Source: a virus | Strand: one strand, 5' to 3' | Length of the DNA stretch: 64,000 nt | Virus record (IMG/VR): IMGVR_UViG_3300030838_000001 | Span: 210,026-274,025 of that record | In this document: positions 6,796-13,566 of the stretch, piece after piece | How positions within the stretch are numbered: the stretch's first letter is position 1 | Layout: each line of letters opens with the position of its first letter | Program-made: the position numbers and the translations under genes | The notes under the pieces: generated by a model | The model's database searches: none | Told to the model about the DNA's origin: nothing | The model's input: only the letters and a program-made list of their open reading frames with translations

Positions 6796-7497
6796 ATGAG
6801 TAAAAACACAAAAAAAGAAAGTTATAAGCCTTTTATTAAGCTTATTAACGAAAGAGCTAAAATTTGGAAGCTTATCGATGATTTAGGTTACATCGAGTTA
6901 GAAGAACCTATTCATCACGGTTACGATTCGTTTTTCGTATTAAGAGACGATATTTCAAGAAGAAAAGATGCTCCTTTATTAGAAGATTTGTTAAAGAATT
7001 ATACTAGTGTTGCATGGTGTAGAAATAAAGACTTCATTGTCAAAAGAAGAGGTAAGAAAGAAAAAATTGAACCTAGTCTTGTTCACGTAAGTGTAGCGGC
7101 ATATTTGTTATTTTCACCAAAGAAACAAGAGTTCTTTACCAAGCACTTCATTAGAGGTTGGCATAGTGTTCGAGAAGTATATTGTCTTAATTTACCAAGA
7201 CACTATTACGTAATCAAAAAGAAAAAAAGTTACATTACACATAGAAAGGTAATGGATGCTCAATTGCAAAGTGACTTGGACTTGGTTTATGACCAAATCA
7301 ACGAAATCACAGAAGTTTCAAACCCTTATAACAATCCTTGTGGTTGGGATGTAAGATTTTGGAACAAGGCTTCAAGAAGAAAAGATAATGTTATAACTAG
7401 CAATATCAAAAACCACTTCGATGGAGAACTTGATAGTGATTTATTAGAATATGGTCTTTCTGAGAAAGCAAGACATGGAGCAAATTGGTATCGATAA
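6796..7497 (+). CDS. Hypothetical basic protein inside tRNA cluster, 233 aa
   Basis: Not recognised. Lys/Arg-rich with an aromatic, basic stretch (HFIRGWHSVREVYCLNLPRH) and a later KKKKSYITHR, which suggests nucleic-acid binding. It has no visible TANNTTTG promoter and is embedded between tRNA genes and a structured noncoding segment, so it is probably co-transcribed with the tRNAs. An RNA-related role is a guess from position and charge. Confidence 0.6.
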   Translation: MSKNTKKESYKPFIKLINERAKIWKLIDDLGYIELEEPIHHGYDSFFVLRDDISRRKDAPLLEDLLKNYTSVAWCRNKDFIVKRRGKKEKIEPSLVHVSVAAYLLFSPKKQEFFTKHFIRGWHSVREVYCLNLPRHYYVIKKKKSYITHRKVMDAQLQSDLDLVYDQINEITEVSNPYNNPCGWDVRFWNKASRRKDNVITSNIKNHFDGELDSDLLEYGLSEKARHGANWYR

Positions 7498-7558
7498 AAT
7501 ACAGAAATGGTTAACGATGTGACCTCTATTTATAAGTCATGTTGTTGCCATATGTAAC

Positions 7559-7709
7559 AAAATTTAGATAATAACTCGGAGACGAGCATGCGAAAGGTAC
7601 CCACAGAGGGTCTAAGTCCGATTGATACGATACATAAGAACAGTTTCATAGGTTCCCAGCTGAATAAGGTAAGAGGGTATAAAATCATATCGTTCAAAAT
7701 CTAAATTTT
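7559..7709 (+). ncRNA. Structured RNA segment closed by an 11-bp helix
   Basis: AAAATTTAGAT (7559-7569) pairs perfectly with ATCTAAATTTT (7699-7709). The 129 nt inside have no coding potential and include CTCG-GAGA-CGAG, a hairpin with a GNRA-type tetraloop. Ends 5 nt before tRNA-Glu. No match to RNase P, tmRNA or 6S by eye. Confidence 0.5.
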
Positions 7710-7714
7710 TTAAT

Positions 7715-7786
7715 GGCCCGTTCGTCTAGGGGTTAGGACGACTGGTTTTCGACCAGTAAACAGGGGTTCGATTCCCCTACGGGCTG
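7715..7786 (+). tRNA. tRNA-Glu (TTC), third copy
   Basis: Acceptor GGCCCGT/ACGGGCT (G1:U72), D-arm GTCTAGGGGTTAGGAC, anticodon arm ACTGG/CCAGT with loop TTTTCGA, T-loop TTCGATT. Confidence 0.9.
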
Positions 7787-7885
7787 CAATAATTGGTTGA
7801 CGAAAATACTCTTGCTGGAACAAGGGTAGAAGTAGTTGGATATTATATATTTGAAGCAAGGATTCCAGTCTGAGCGGAGAGTATC

Positions 7886-7956
7886 TTGGTACTAGTTTAA
7901 TTGGAAAAAACGGGTGCGCTGAGCATTTAATATGGGTTCGAGTCCCATGTATCGAA
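7886..7956 (+). tRNA. tRNA, possibly Gln (CTG), with abnormal anticodon loop
   Basis: Acceptor TTGGTAC/GTATCGA, D-arm GTTT/AAAC with loop AATTGG, T-loop TTCGAGT. Anticodon arm GGGTG/CATTT with loop CGCTGAG gives CTG at 34-36 but G at 33; pairing C32-G38 leaves a 5-nt loop. Confidence 0.6.
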
Positions 7957-8185
7957 CTAATTTCAACTGAAGATAAATGTAAGTATCGTGCTTAATAACC
8001 ACGGAAACCTTGGTGAGGGGTCCATAGTCATCACTTATATCATTGCTAAGAATGAGTATTTATTGTAAGATATTTAAAACATCATTTATTCGGCCAATGT
8101 GGTTGATTTATAAGTGATTAAATAGGGTGTAGAGACGTTTGATGCTCTACTAGGTATTCCACTTAGAAATGGATTGAAATTTTAA
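7957..8185 (+). ncRNA. 229-nt structured spacer between tRNAs
   Basis: No reading frame of note. A perfect 10-bp long-range helix ATCACTTATA/TATAAGTGAT and a local hairpin GTAGAG/CTCTAC (10-nt loop) are visible. Function unknown. Confidence 0.4.
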
Positions 8186-8259
8186 GGGGTCTTAGCTCAG
8201 CTGGCTAGAGCATCTGCCTTGCACGTAGAAGGTCGTGGGTTCGACTCCCACAGGCTCCA
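8186..8259 (+). tRNA. tRNA-Ala (TGC)
   Basis: Acceptor GGGGTCT/AGGCTCC, D-arm GCTC/GAGC, anticodon loop CTTGCAC, T-loop TTCGACT. Confidence 0.95.
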
Positions 8260-8264
8260 CAAAG

Positions 8265-8383
8265 TTAACAAATACAAAAGTTCCCGAACGGTAGTAGGGC
8301 TTAGGTGAAGCGGAGTTCGAAACTCCAAATGAATCTGTTCGACTCAGGCTCGTGCTTGGTGTGCAAGAAACTAAGTTTGTTAA
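8265..8383 (+). ncRNA. Spacer closed by TTAACAAA/TTTGTTAA, holding tRNA-arm-like pieces
   Basis: Perfect 8-bp closing helix. Inside are a class-II-like D-arm (CCC..GGG around GAACGGTAGTA), a hairpin GCTT/AAGC, and two T-arm-like loops (TTCGAAA, TTCGACT), but no matching acceptor stem. Could be a relic or a rearranged tRNA. Confidence 0.4.
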
Positions 8384-8384
8384 T

Positions 8385-8469
8385 GGGAGTGTAGCTCAGT
8401 TGGTAGAGCAGGATGTATAGGAATGCATACTTTAAATCTGTGTCAATGGTTCGATTCCATTCACTCTTA
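8385..8469 (+). tRNA. tRNA with 12-nt insertion in anticodon loop
   Basis: Acceptor GGGAGTG/CACTCTT (G1:U72, G2:U71), D-arm GCTC AGTTGGTA GAGC and T-loop TTCGATT are normal. Anticodon stem GGAT/ATCT encloses 21 nt instead of 9. A 4-bp helix GTAT/ATAC stacks above it with bulge TTTAA and loop AGGAATGC, a bulge-helix-loop like that around archaeal tRNA introns. 85 nt minus 12 equals 73. Mature anticodon cannot be fixed. Confidence 0.65.
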
Positions 8470-8478
8470 CAAAATATT

Positions 8479-8551
8479 GGGGAAGTAGCTCAACTGGCTG
8501 AGCGTTACCTTTGCAAGGTAAAGGATGCGGGTTCGAATCCCGTCTTCTCCA
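8479..8551 (+). tRNA. tRNA-Ala (TGC), second copy
   Basis: Acceptor GGGGAAG/CTTCTCC, anticodon arm TTACC/GGTAA with loop TTTGCAA, T-loop TTCGAAT. The following gene starts 16 nt after it. Confidence 0.9.
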
Positions 8552-8566
8552 CTAAAAGTTTTAAAG

Positions 8567-8758
8567 ATGGCAAAAACCGTTATAGATAAAGCGAAAGAGC
8601 TTATCGAAGAAGTAGGAAAAGAAAAAGCAATTGAGTATTTTCAGAAAAGAATCAGTGATATCGGAGAACCTAAATCATTTGAGGATATTTGTATGATAAC
8701 GGGTAACAAAACGGCCATAGCCTATATTAATGGCGAAATTAAATCAAAAAAGAAATAA
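8567..8758 (+). CDS. Small helical protein, 63 aa
   Basis: Starts at the ATG just after tRNA-Ala; an earlier in-frame start would lie inside the tRNA and is rejected. Sequence is charged and helical (KAKELIEEVGKEKAIEYF) with a basic tail. Function unknown. Confidence 0.65.
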   Translation: MAKTVIDKAKELIEEVGKEKAIEYFQKRISDIGEPKSFEDICMITGNKTAIAYINGEIKSKKK

Positions 8759-8759
8759 A

Positions 8760-8954
8760 ATGTTAGGAGTAGTAATTGAAGTTGTTGAAGGACCATTGAA
8801 ACATACTAATGGTTATTCTGTTAAGGTTAAGGCAATGAATCCTGATGGAAAGGTATTTGATTACCAATTCATTAAGAATCATAAAGCTGATGCAGAGATT
8901 ATAATTCCTGGTTGGAGTTGGGAAATGAAGTTTAAACGTAAAAATTGGATATAA
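8760..8954 (+). CDS. Hypothetical protein, 64 aa
   Basis: Starts 1 nt after the upstream stop; an earlier ATG at 8730 would overlap by 29 nt and is less likely. All-beta pattern (GVVIEVVEGPLKHTNGYSVKVKAM). Directly precedes the GluRS-like gene (1-nt gap), so probably in its operon. Confidence 0.6.
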   Translation: MLGVVIEVVEGPLKHTNGYSVKVKAMNPDGKVFDYQFIKNHKADAEIIIPGWSWEMKFKRKNWI

Positions 8955-8955
8955 G

Positions 8956-9753
8956 ATGAGAACAAGAGTAGCACCGTCACCAACTGGAATTTTCCATTTG
9001 GGAACACTTAGAACAGCATTATTAAACTATTTACTGGCTAAGGCAAACGGTGGTGATTTCATTCTCCGTATTGATGATACCGATGTAGTTAGAAATGATG
9101 ATAAATACATAGATTATATCTATGACCAAATGAAACACTTTGGCCTTAATCATGACCTAACGTTTAAACAGTCAGATAGACTAGCACGATATGCAGAAGT
9201 TGCCAATAAGATTGGTTTTGCTTCACCTGATGGAATAAAGTTGAATATGGGTGACTATGATATGGTTATTCTTAGAACAAATGGATATCCAACATATAAC
9301 TTTGCAAGTATTCTTGATGATTATGACTACGATATCACTGATTTTGTCAGAGGTGTAGACCACATCAACAATCTAGATAAACAAAAACATATTTGGGACT
9401 TGATTGCAAGTGTTTATGGTGATAAGCCTTTTCCAAATGTAATTCATGCTGGATTGTTATTTGATGGGAAGAGTAAGTTATCGAAAAGAAGCGGAAACGG
9501 AACGACAGCTGACTATGTTGACTTTGATAAGGATGCATTATTAAATTGGTTGTTTAAGATGGGTTGGTCTCATAAGGACCCGAATTTCGATAGAGATTTT
9601 CCTTTTTTACTGATGATTCAAATGATTGCTTTCTTTAATGATGGTAATATCACGAAATCTAACTGTAAGATTGATAGACCAAAGCTTGATTTTTTGAATA
9701 AAAAACATAAAAACTTTAAGAAATTCAAAGAAAGTTTTGGTGAATTCAAATAA
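8956..9753 (+). CDS. Glutamyl-tRNA synthetase-like catalytic domain
   Basis: 265 aa class I synthetase core. HIGH motif is FHLG within RVAPSPTGIFHLGTLRTAL; then ILRIDDTD, YPTYNFASILDDYDYDITD and RGVDHINNLDKQ; the KMSKS equivalent is KLSKR. Cellular GluRS is about 470-500 aa, so the C-terminal anticodon-binding domain is absent, as in GluQ-RS (YadB). It could charge phage tRNA-Glu independently of anticodon or act on another acceptor. Lies beside a cluster with three tRNA-Glu genes. Confidence 0.85.
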   Translation: MRTRVAPSPTGIFHLGTLRTALLNYLLAKANGGDFILRIDDTDVVRNDDKYIDYIYDQMKHFGLNHDLTFKQSDRLARYAEVANKIGFASPDGIKLNMGDYDMVILRTNGYPTYNFASILDDYDYDITDFVRGVDHINNLDKQKHIWDLIASVYGDKPFPNVIHAGLLFDGKSKLSKRSGNGTTADYVDFDKDALLNWLFKMGWSHKDPNFDRDFPFLLMIQMIAFFNDGNITKSNCKIDRPKLDFLNKKHKNFKKFKESFGEFK

Positions 9754-9767
9754 AAGTTATACCTTTG
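9736..9767 (+). promoter_or_regulatory. Promoter for 9793
   Basis: -33 TTTG (9736-9739), 20 nt, -7 TACCTTTG (9760-9767), overlapping the end of the GluRS-like gene. Confidence 0.75.
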
Positions 9768-9792
9768 TCCTCTAATCTTAAAACATAAGAAA

Positions 9793-10323
9793 ATGGCAAA
9801 AGTTGAAATAAATGCAGTTTTTTACGATTCTCCTGAAGGAGCATATGTATATTGTGTCTTAGACCCAAGTATTGATGGTGAAGAATATGTTAAAAATTTA
9901 AATGAAAGAGCCGCTGAATATAATAAAGATGTTGAAAAATATCAAGAATTGATTCAAGAGCTAAAAACCAAACATAAATGGTTTGCTTCATTTAAAGAAG
10001 TTACTGGTGCGGATATGTTAAATGCTCGTGAACCAAAATTTCCAGCCAATATGCCAAAAGGTGTAAAGAATGCTGAAGAAGCATATCCTGAAATTGCCCT
10101 TGAAAGACAAAGAAGACGTGAAATAAATGCTGTAAATATTGAAATTAACAATAAATACGGTAATGAAGTTAGGGAAAAAGTTGAACTAGAATCGAAAGAT
10201 TTAAAGGATGAAATTAAATCAAAATGGGGTGAATTTACTGGCTTTGATAGTCATTTTCATTCATTTGAAAAGATTTACTATAAATTCTTTTTATCACCAT
10301 GTGATTATATAACAAAAGACTAA
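9793..10323 (+). CDS. Hypothetical protein, 176 aa
   Basis: Soluble, helix-rich, with a charged central region (EIALERQRRREINAVNIEINN). Not recognised. Own promoter; its last base is shared with the next gene's ATG. Confidence 0.65.
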   Translation: MAKVEINAVFYDSPEGAYVYCVLDPSIDGEEYVKNLNERAAEYNKDVEKYQELIQELKTKHKWFASFKEVTGADMLNAREPKFPANMPKGVKNAEEAYPEIALERQRRREINAVNIEINNKYGNEVREKVELESKDLKDEIKSKWGEFTGFDSHFHSFEKIYYKFFLSPCDYITKD

Positions 10324-10697
10324 TGAGATGTAGTATTCGTAGGTTAATCGGACTTAATTTCATGTCAGAATCAATTGACATGAAAAATAAGAAGAAGTTA
10401 CAAAGACAATTTAAGATTCTTTTTGAGCATACAGGGTTATTAGACCCAAATACAAAGCTTACAAAAGAAGAAGATAAAGCAACTGGAGCAATCCTAAAGA
10501 TACTCATTCAAATGGGTCATACTAATTGGTATGCAAAGTTTGATGTGTTGGTATTGTATGAGACTCTTGTACAATTTCTAAAAGACATTTGGACAGACAA
10601 AAAAATAATAAATAAGGATGGTGTAGAAGAAGACTTGAACGATAAAGCTGTTTTAGCTTTTATTAGCATCCATTTTAAAGGAATAAAAAGACAATGA
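10323..10697 (+). CDS. Hypothetical protein, 124 aa
   Basis: Begins at an ATG overlapping the upstream stop (TAATG), or alternatively at 10362, which gives the more typical start MSESIDMKNKKK. Helical; not recognised. Its stop overlaps the next gene's ATG (ATGA). Confidence 0.6.
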   Translation: MRCSIRRLIGLNFMSESIDMKNKKKLQRQFKILFEHTGLLDPNTKLTKEEDKATGAILKILIQMGHTNWYAKFDVLVLYETLVQFLKDIWTDKKIINKDGVEEDLNDKAVLAFISIHFKGIKRQ

Positions 10698-11208
10698 AAA
10701 ATTTACAATTAGGGGGTGACGGCTTGGGAGCCATCTAACCAAACAACAACGTATTGATTTACGAAAACAAGAAATCGGAAGTAAGCATGACAGAAAGCTT
10801 ACCAAATACTCAGACAGTTTTAACGAAATGTTTACCTTTTTCCTACAATCATATAGGAAAGGACTCTTGACCTTTTGTGGGTCCATTGTCAAGGTAGAAT
10901 TCGATATCAACTCAACAGAAGCTAAGAACACCTTTAGGAAATTCGACAACGGAGACTATAAGATGAAAGATATTGTTTCAAAGCATCCTAATATGGTCAA
11001 GGCTGTAATCATAGGTAAAAAAGCTTGGGGACTTTGGGTAGGCCAATGGACTGATGGTATAGTTGAAGGAACCTTCACACCGATGGAAATACTTCAAGAA
11101 TTTGAGGATAAGGGTATTGTGATACCTAAGCCTTTATTGAATGAATTTAACAAGATGATTGTAAAAAAATTCAAAAAAAAGTACCCCGAAAGTTTTGTTA
11201 TTAAATAA
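10694..11208 (+). CDS. Gene with apparent -1 frameshift, unknown function
   Basis: The ATG at 10694, coupled by ATGA to the upstream gene, encodes MKNLQLGGDGLGAI then stops at 10736. From 10720 the -1 frame is open to 11208 and reads as normal protein (LGSHLTKQQRIDLRKQEIG..). A -1 shift near GGA-GCC (10727-10732) joins them as ..GGDGLG-SHLTKQQ... Programmed frameshifting, a real mutation or a sequencing error are all possible. The downstream part starts with an in-frame ATG only at 10828. No known domain. Confidence 0.55.
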
Positions 11209-11224
11209 ATTAGTTGTACCTTTG
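11194..11224 (+). promoter_or_regulatory. Promoter for 11246
   Basis: -33 TTTG (11194-11197), 19 nt, -7 TACCTTTG (11217-11224). Confidence 0.8.
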
Positions 11225-11245
11225 TAATGTAATAAAAATTAAACT

Positions 11246-11419
11246 ATGAGAAATTTAAAAAAGCGATTTTTTCAATATTTGGCCGATTATATAATCGAGA
11301 GGTTACGATTCGAGTTGAATAGTCAATTCTATAATGAGAAGGTTTTTTACTTCTATTTAGAAATGGGAATATGTTTAGATTTTTATTGTACGGAGTATTT
11401 TAACGTAGAATTAGACTAA
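11246..11419 (+). CDS. Small aromatic-rich protein, 57 aa
   Basis: Starts MRNLKKRFFQYLADYIIERL; very rich in Phe and Tyr, basic N-terminus and acidic C-terminus. Placed 21 nt after a strong promoter. Amphipathic helix likely; function unknown. Confidence 0.6.
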   Translation: MRNLKKRFFQYLADYIIERLRFELNSQFYNEKVFYFYLEMGICLDFYCTEYFNVELD

Positions 11420-11436
11420 AAAAAAAATAAGTTTTA

Positions 11437-11468
11437 GTTGCAAGTTAAAAAAACGTTTCGTACCTTTG
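11437..11468 (+). promoter_or_regulatory. Promoter for second tRNA cluster
   Basis: -33 TTG (11438-11440), 20 nt, -7 TACCTTTG (11461-11468). No gene follows for 840 nt, only tRNAs, so this drives noncoding RNA. Confidence 0.8.
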
Positions 11469-11698
11469 TTAAAGAAAAAGAAATTAGGTTAGGTTAGGTT
11501 AATAAATTTTGGTTTTTGGTTTTGAATTGCGTTTGTCACAAGTAAATGTTAATTGATTTCGGTAAGATTAGCATTCGTCATGCTTGTGACGTTTTTAGAT
11601 TGAATTAGGTTAAACTCGTTAGTTCTATTAGGGCCTGTCGTCATGGCAGATAATCATAGGGAATTACGTCAGAACGTCCTACAGACGTAACTAACACT
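11469..11698 (+). ncRNA. Structured 5' leader of tRNA transcript
   Basis: No reading frame. Contains three tandem TTAGG units (11484-11500), a perfect 8-bp pair GTCACAAG/CTTGTGAC enclosing a smaller 6-bp stem (GTTAAT/ATTAGC) and ending in GTTTTT, and TTACGTC/GACGTAA just before the first tRNA. Confidence 0.45.
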
Positions 11699-11770
11699 GG
11701 AGATGTAGCTCAGTTGGTAGAGCGGCCCCTCAAACGGGGTGTGTCGCAGGTTCGAACCCTGCCGTCTCCA
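11699..11770 (+). tRNA. tRNA with 6-nt anticodon loop, possibly CAA
   Basis: Acceptor GGAGATG/CGTCTCC, D-arm GCTC AGTTGGTA GAGC, T-loop TTCGAAC. Anticodon stem GCCCC/GGGGT leaves TCAAAC (6 nt). Taking T as U33 gives CAA (Leu), but a Leu tRNA should have a long variable arm and this one has 5 nt, so identity is doubtful. Confidence 0.7.
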
Positions 11771-11897
11771 CTTCTTCGATGAAAGGTGGTGCCTTCCTTT
11801 AAATCTCGGCATAGATTTTTGTTAGTTCAGCCTAGGTTCCAAGACCAAAAAATGAATTGGTGTTTATTACTTTAAACCAAGTTAAAGAAAAGTATTC

Positions 11898-11923
11898 GGG
11901 TAACAACTTGGAAATTGTTACTC
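11898..11923 (+). ncRNA. Hairpin element H, copy 1
   Basis: 9-bp stem GGGTAACAA/TTGTTACTC with loop CTTGGAAA, ending 5 nt before tRNA-Phe. Copy 2 at 12191 has a different stem but the same loop. Confidence 0.5.
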
Positions 11924-11928
11924 ATCAG

Positions 11929-12001
11929 GGTGGGATAGCTCAGTTGGTAGAGCACTAGCCTGAAGAGCTAGGTGTCGTTGGTTCGAATCCAACTCTCACC
12001 A
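11929..12001 (+). tRNA. tRNA-Phe (GAA), third copy
   Basis: Acceptor GGTGGGA/TCTCACC, D-arm GCTC/GAGC, anticodon arm CTAGC/GCTAG with loop CTGAAGA, T-loop TTCGAAT. Confidence 0.95.
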
Positions 12002-12190
12002 CATGGTTAAAATATATCAGGACCTAGGAAGCCTTATATGTGGATACCTTGAGTGGTTCACTACTCCCAATGTGAAGTTGGTGTCGTACTTTAACCGACA
12101 CGGGTTTATGTCTTTTTAACCCTGTCTTCCAAGAGAAAAACAAAAGATTGGTTACATGACATGACCAAGAAGCGTTCAAAAAATGTCATC
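12002..12190 (+). ncRNA. Structured spacer RNA
   Basis: No reading frame. Hairpins: GGTTAAA/TTTAACC (long range), GAGTGG-TTCA-CTACTC, GACACGGGTT/AACCCTGTC with one bulge, ATGACAT/ATGTCAT. Confidence 0.4.
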
Positions 12191-12215
12191 GAGTAGTAAC
12201 TTGGAATTACTACTC
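12191..12215 (+). ncRNA. Hairpin element H, copy 2 (anticodon-arm mimic)
   Basis: Perfect 9-bp stem GAGTAGTAA/TTACTACTC with 7-nt loop CTTGGAA, which is a textbook Pro(TGG) anticodon loop. Ends 6 nt before the next tRNA-like gene. Confidence 0.55.
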
Positions 12216-12221
12216 AATTTT

Positions 12222-12296
12222 CGGGAATGACGTTAGGGCTAACAGGTTGCAAGACTGAATACTAGTAGTTGAGGAGTTCGACTCTCCTCTTCCCGT
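12222..12296 (+). tRNA. tRNA-like gene, possible Cys (GCA)
   Basis: Acceptor CGGGAA/TTCCCG, T-arm AGGAG/CTCCT with loop TTCGACT. D-arm is compact (GTTA/TAAC). Anticodon region CAGGT-TGCAA-GACTG has a 5-nt loop containing GCA, and the variable region is 14 nt. Identity uncertain. Confidence 0.5.
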
Positions 12297-12314
12297 CAAA
12301 AATTAAAATTAAGT

Positions 12315-12488
12315 ATGGCAACGATTGCAAAAAAGTCTAGACAAGCTAGAGCGTTAAATGTTCTTGAACAACAACTGAAAAATGGTGTAAAAACCCAAAA
12401 GAAAACAACAAACACAAAGATTCCTTTGACTGACGCTGATGTTAAGCGTATCAACAAAGAAATCGAAGTTCTAAAAACACGAGTGTAA
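12315..12488 (+). CDS. Small basic protein, 57 aa
   Basis: Starts MATIAKKSRQARALNVLEQQ, rich in Lys and Gln, with a C-terminal helix. Encoded between two tRNA-like genes (19 nt after one, 6 nt before the next). Basic charge and position suggest RNA binding; this is inference. Confidence 0.6.
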   Translation: MATIAKKSRQARALNVLEQQLKNGVKTQKKTTNTKIPLTDADVKRINKEIEVLKTRV

Positions 12489-12494
12489 TAACAC

Positions 12495-12539
12495 GTTGCT
12501 TTGTCAGCCCACGTATAGGTTCAAGTCCTGTAAGCAACA
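12495..12539 (+). tRNA. tRNA minihelix (acceptor plus T-arm only)
   Basis: GTTGCTT (12495-12501) pairs perfectly with AAGCAAC (12532-12538), followed by A. A T-arm ATAGG/CCTGT with loop TTCAAGT stacks below. Only about 13 nt lie where the D and anticodon arms should be. Either a degenerate tRNA or a genuine minihelix RNA. Confidence 0.5.
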
Positions 12540-12661
12540 CTAGGAAGATGGATATTTCATCCTTCTAATACACTGGGTATTAGAGCATTAAAAAGTTCGT
12601 TAATTTATTGGGAATCAAGAAGTTACAAACAAAAATAAATGAAAATAATTCGTTTATTCAC

Positions 12662-12692
12662 TTGACTTTTGATGTTAATTATAGTATCTTTG
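12662..12692 (+). promoter_or_regulatory. Promoter for 12745
   Basis: -33 TTG (12662-12664), 20 nt, -7 TATCTTTG (12685-12692). Confidence 0.8.
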
Positions 12693-12744
12693 TATTATAA
12701 ATTAGTATAATATAATAACATAAATAAACACACAAAAAGAAAGA

Positions 12745-13380
12745 ATGGCAGTAACAAAACCAACAGCGAAAAAAGGAAGCGTAGCTACAGAGCAAATCGT
12801 AGGGCAAGCGGCTCAACAAATCACTAAAGCAGTAGCAGAATTAGCAGGAGCTACAAAAACTATCGAAACACTTGTTTCTCAATCTGAGGAATTAACACTT
12901 TTGGTAGCTAACAAAGAAGAACAAATTAAAGATTTAGATGTTCAATTCGCAGAAAAAGAGCGTCAATTAAACGTTAACTTGGATTTAAGTTTCAAAGCTA
13001 ACGCTGAGAAAATGGTAAGCGAAAATTTATCTGCAAATGGTAAAGTAGCTATCTCTTCTACAGAATTGAAAGAATTACGTTCTGAGTTAGAAACTGTAAA
13101 ATCAGGTACAGAAGCATTAGTGAAAAAAGAGACTGCAATCATTGCGTCTACGTTGAAATCTCAACACGAGAATGAAATCAAATTGATTCACTCTGAAAAC
13201 AAAGCTATTGCCGCTGAAAACGCTGCTAAGTTAGGTTCGTTAACAAAACAAAACGAGTTCTTAGAAGAGCAAGTAACTAAATTGTACTTACAATTAGACG
13301 CTGAAAGAGCGGCTGGTACAGAAAGAGCAAAAGCTGGTTCAATCGGGAACATCACTGTTGGAGAAACAGGTCGTAAGTAA
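12745..13380 (+). CDS. Coiled-coil protein, 211 aa
   Basis: Low-complexity Ala/Lys/Thr N-terminus, then nearly continuous heptad-like helix from about residue 15 to 190, ending in a Gly-rich tail. Codons differ from neighbours (many GCT/TCT), suggesting high expression. Together with 14262 and 15046 it precedes a transporter locus; likely structural or membrane-associated, not identified. Confidence 0.65.
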   Translation: MAVTKPTAKKGSVATEQIVGQAAQQITKAVAELAGATKTIETLVSQSEELTLLVANKEEQIKDLDVQFAEKERQLNVNLDLSFKANAEKMVSENLSANGKVAISSTELKELRSELETVKSGTEALVKKETAIIASTLKSQHENEIKLIHSENKAIAAENAAKLGSLTKQNEFLEEQVTKLYLQLDAERAAGTERAKAGSIGNITVGETGRK

Positions 13381-13432
13381 TCGTTGACAAAAAGAAAGGT
13401 CGTCTAAATCGTAATTGGTTTAGACACCACAA

Positions 13433-13446
13433 GGTATAAAAAAATT
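13433..13446 (+). repeat. 5' strand of helix flanking permuted tRNA
   Basis: GGTAT then AAA then AAAATT; pairs with AATTTT-G-ATACC at 13567-13578, bringing together the outer ends of the permuted tRNA halves. Immediately followed by CG and TTCAGCA. Confidence 0.7.
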
Positions 13447-13465
13447 CGTTCAGCATAAAAAGCAA

Positions 13466-13554
13466 TTCCAAACTTCGGGTCGTAGGTTCGAGTCCTACCC
13501 TCTCCACTAGGGTTATAATCGGAGAGGTAGCTCGGTCGGATTAGAGCAGAAGTC
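13466..13554 (+). tRNA. Circularly permuted tRNA-Gly (TCC)
   Basis: The 3' half comes first: TTCCAA, anticodon 3' strand ACTTC (13472-13476), variable GGGTC, T-arm GTAGG-TTCGAGT-CCTAC, acceptor CCTCTCC and A (to 13506). After a 14-nt linker comes the 5' half: acceptor GGAGAGG (13521-13527), TA, D-arm GCTC/GAGC, A, anticodon 5' strand GAAGT (13549-13553), C. Acceptor pairs 7/7 and anticodon stem 5/5. Joining C13554 to T13466 gives a 75-nt tRNA with the standard Gly loop CTTCCAA. Anticodon depends on that junction. No 5' acceptor half fits upstream in normal order. Confidence 0.8.
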
Positions 13555-13566
13555 AGCAAAAAAAGC

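Noticed and set aside
7559-7709. Group I intron, RNase P RNA or tmRNA in the tRNA cluster
   Set aside because: None of the conserved core sequences (group I P/Q/R/S, RNase P GAGGAAAGTCC, tmRNA tag frame) could be found.
8385-8469. Ochre-suppressor tRNA from CTTTAAA
   Set aside because: Depends on an arbitrary choice of splice sites in an interrupted loop; no recoding signal.
13394-13506. Normal-order reading of the permuted Gly tRNA, using AGAAAGG and the GTCTAAA/TTTAGAC hairpin upstream as 5' half
   Set aside because: Acceptor pairs only 5 of 7 with mismatches, the D-stem would be 7 bp, and no anticodon partner for ACTTC exists; the permuted reading pairs 7/7 and 5/5.
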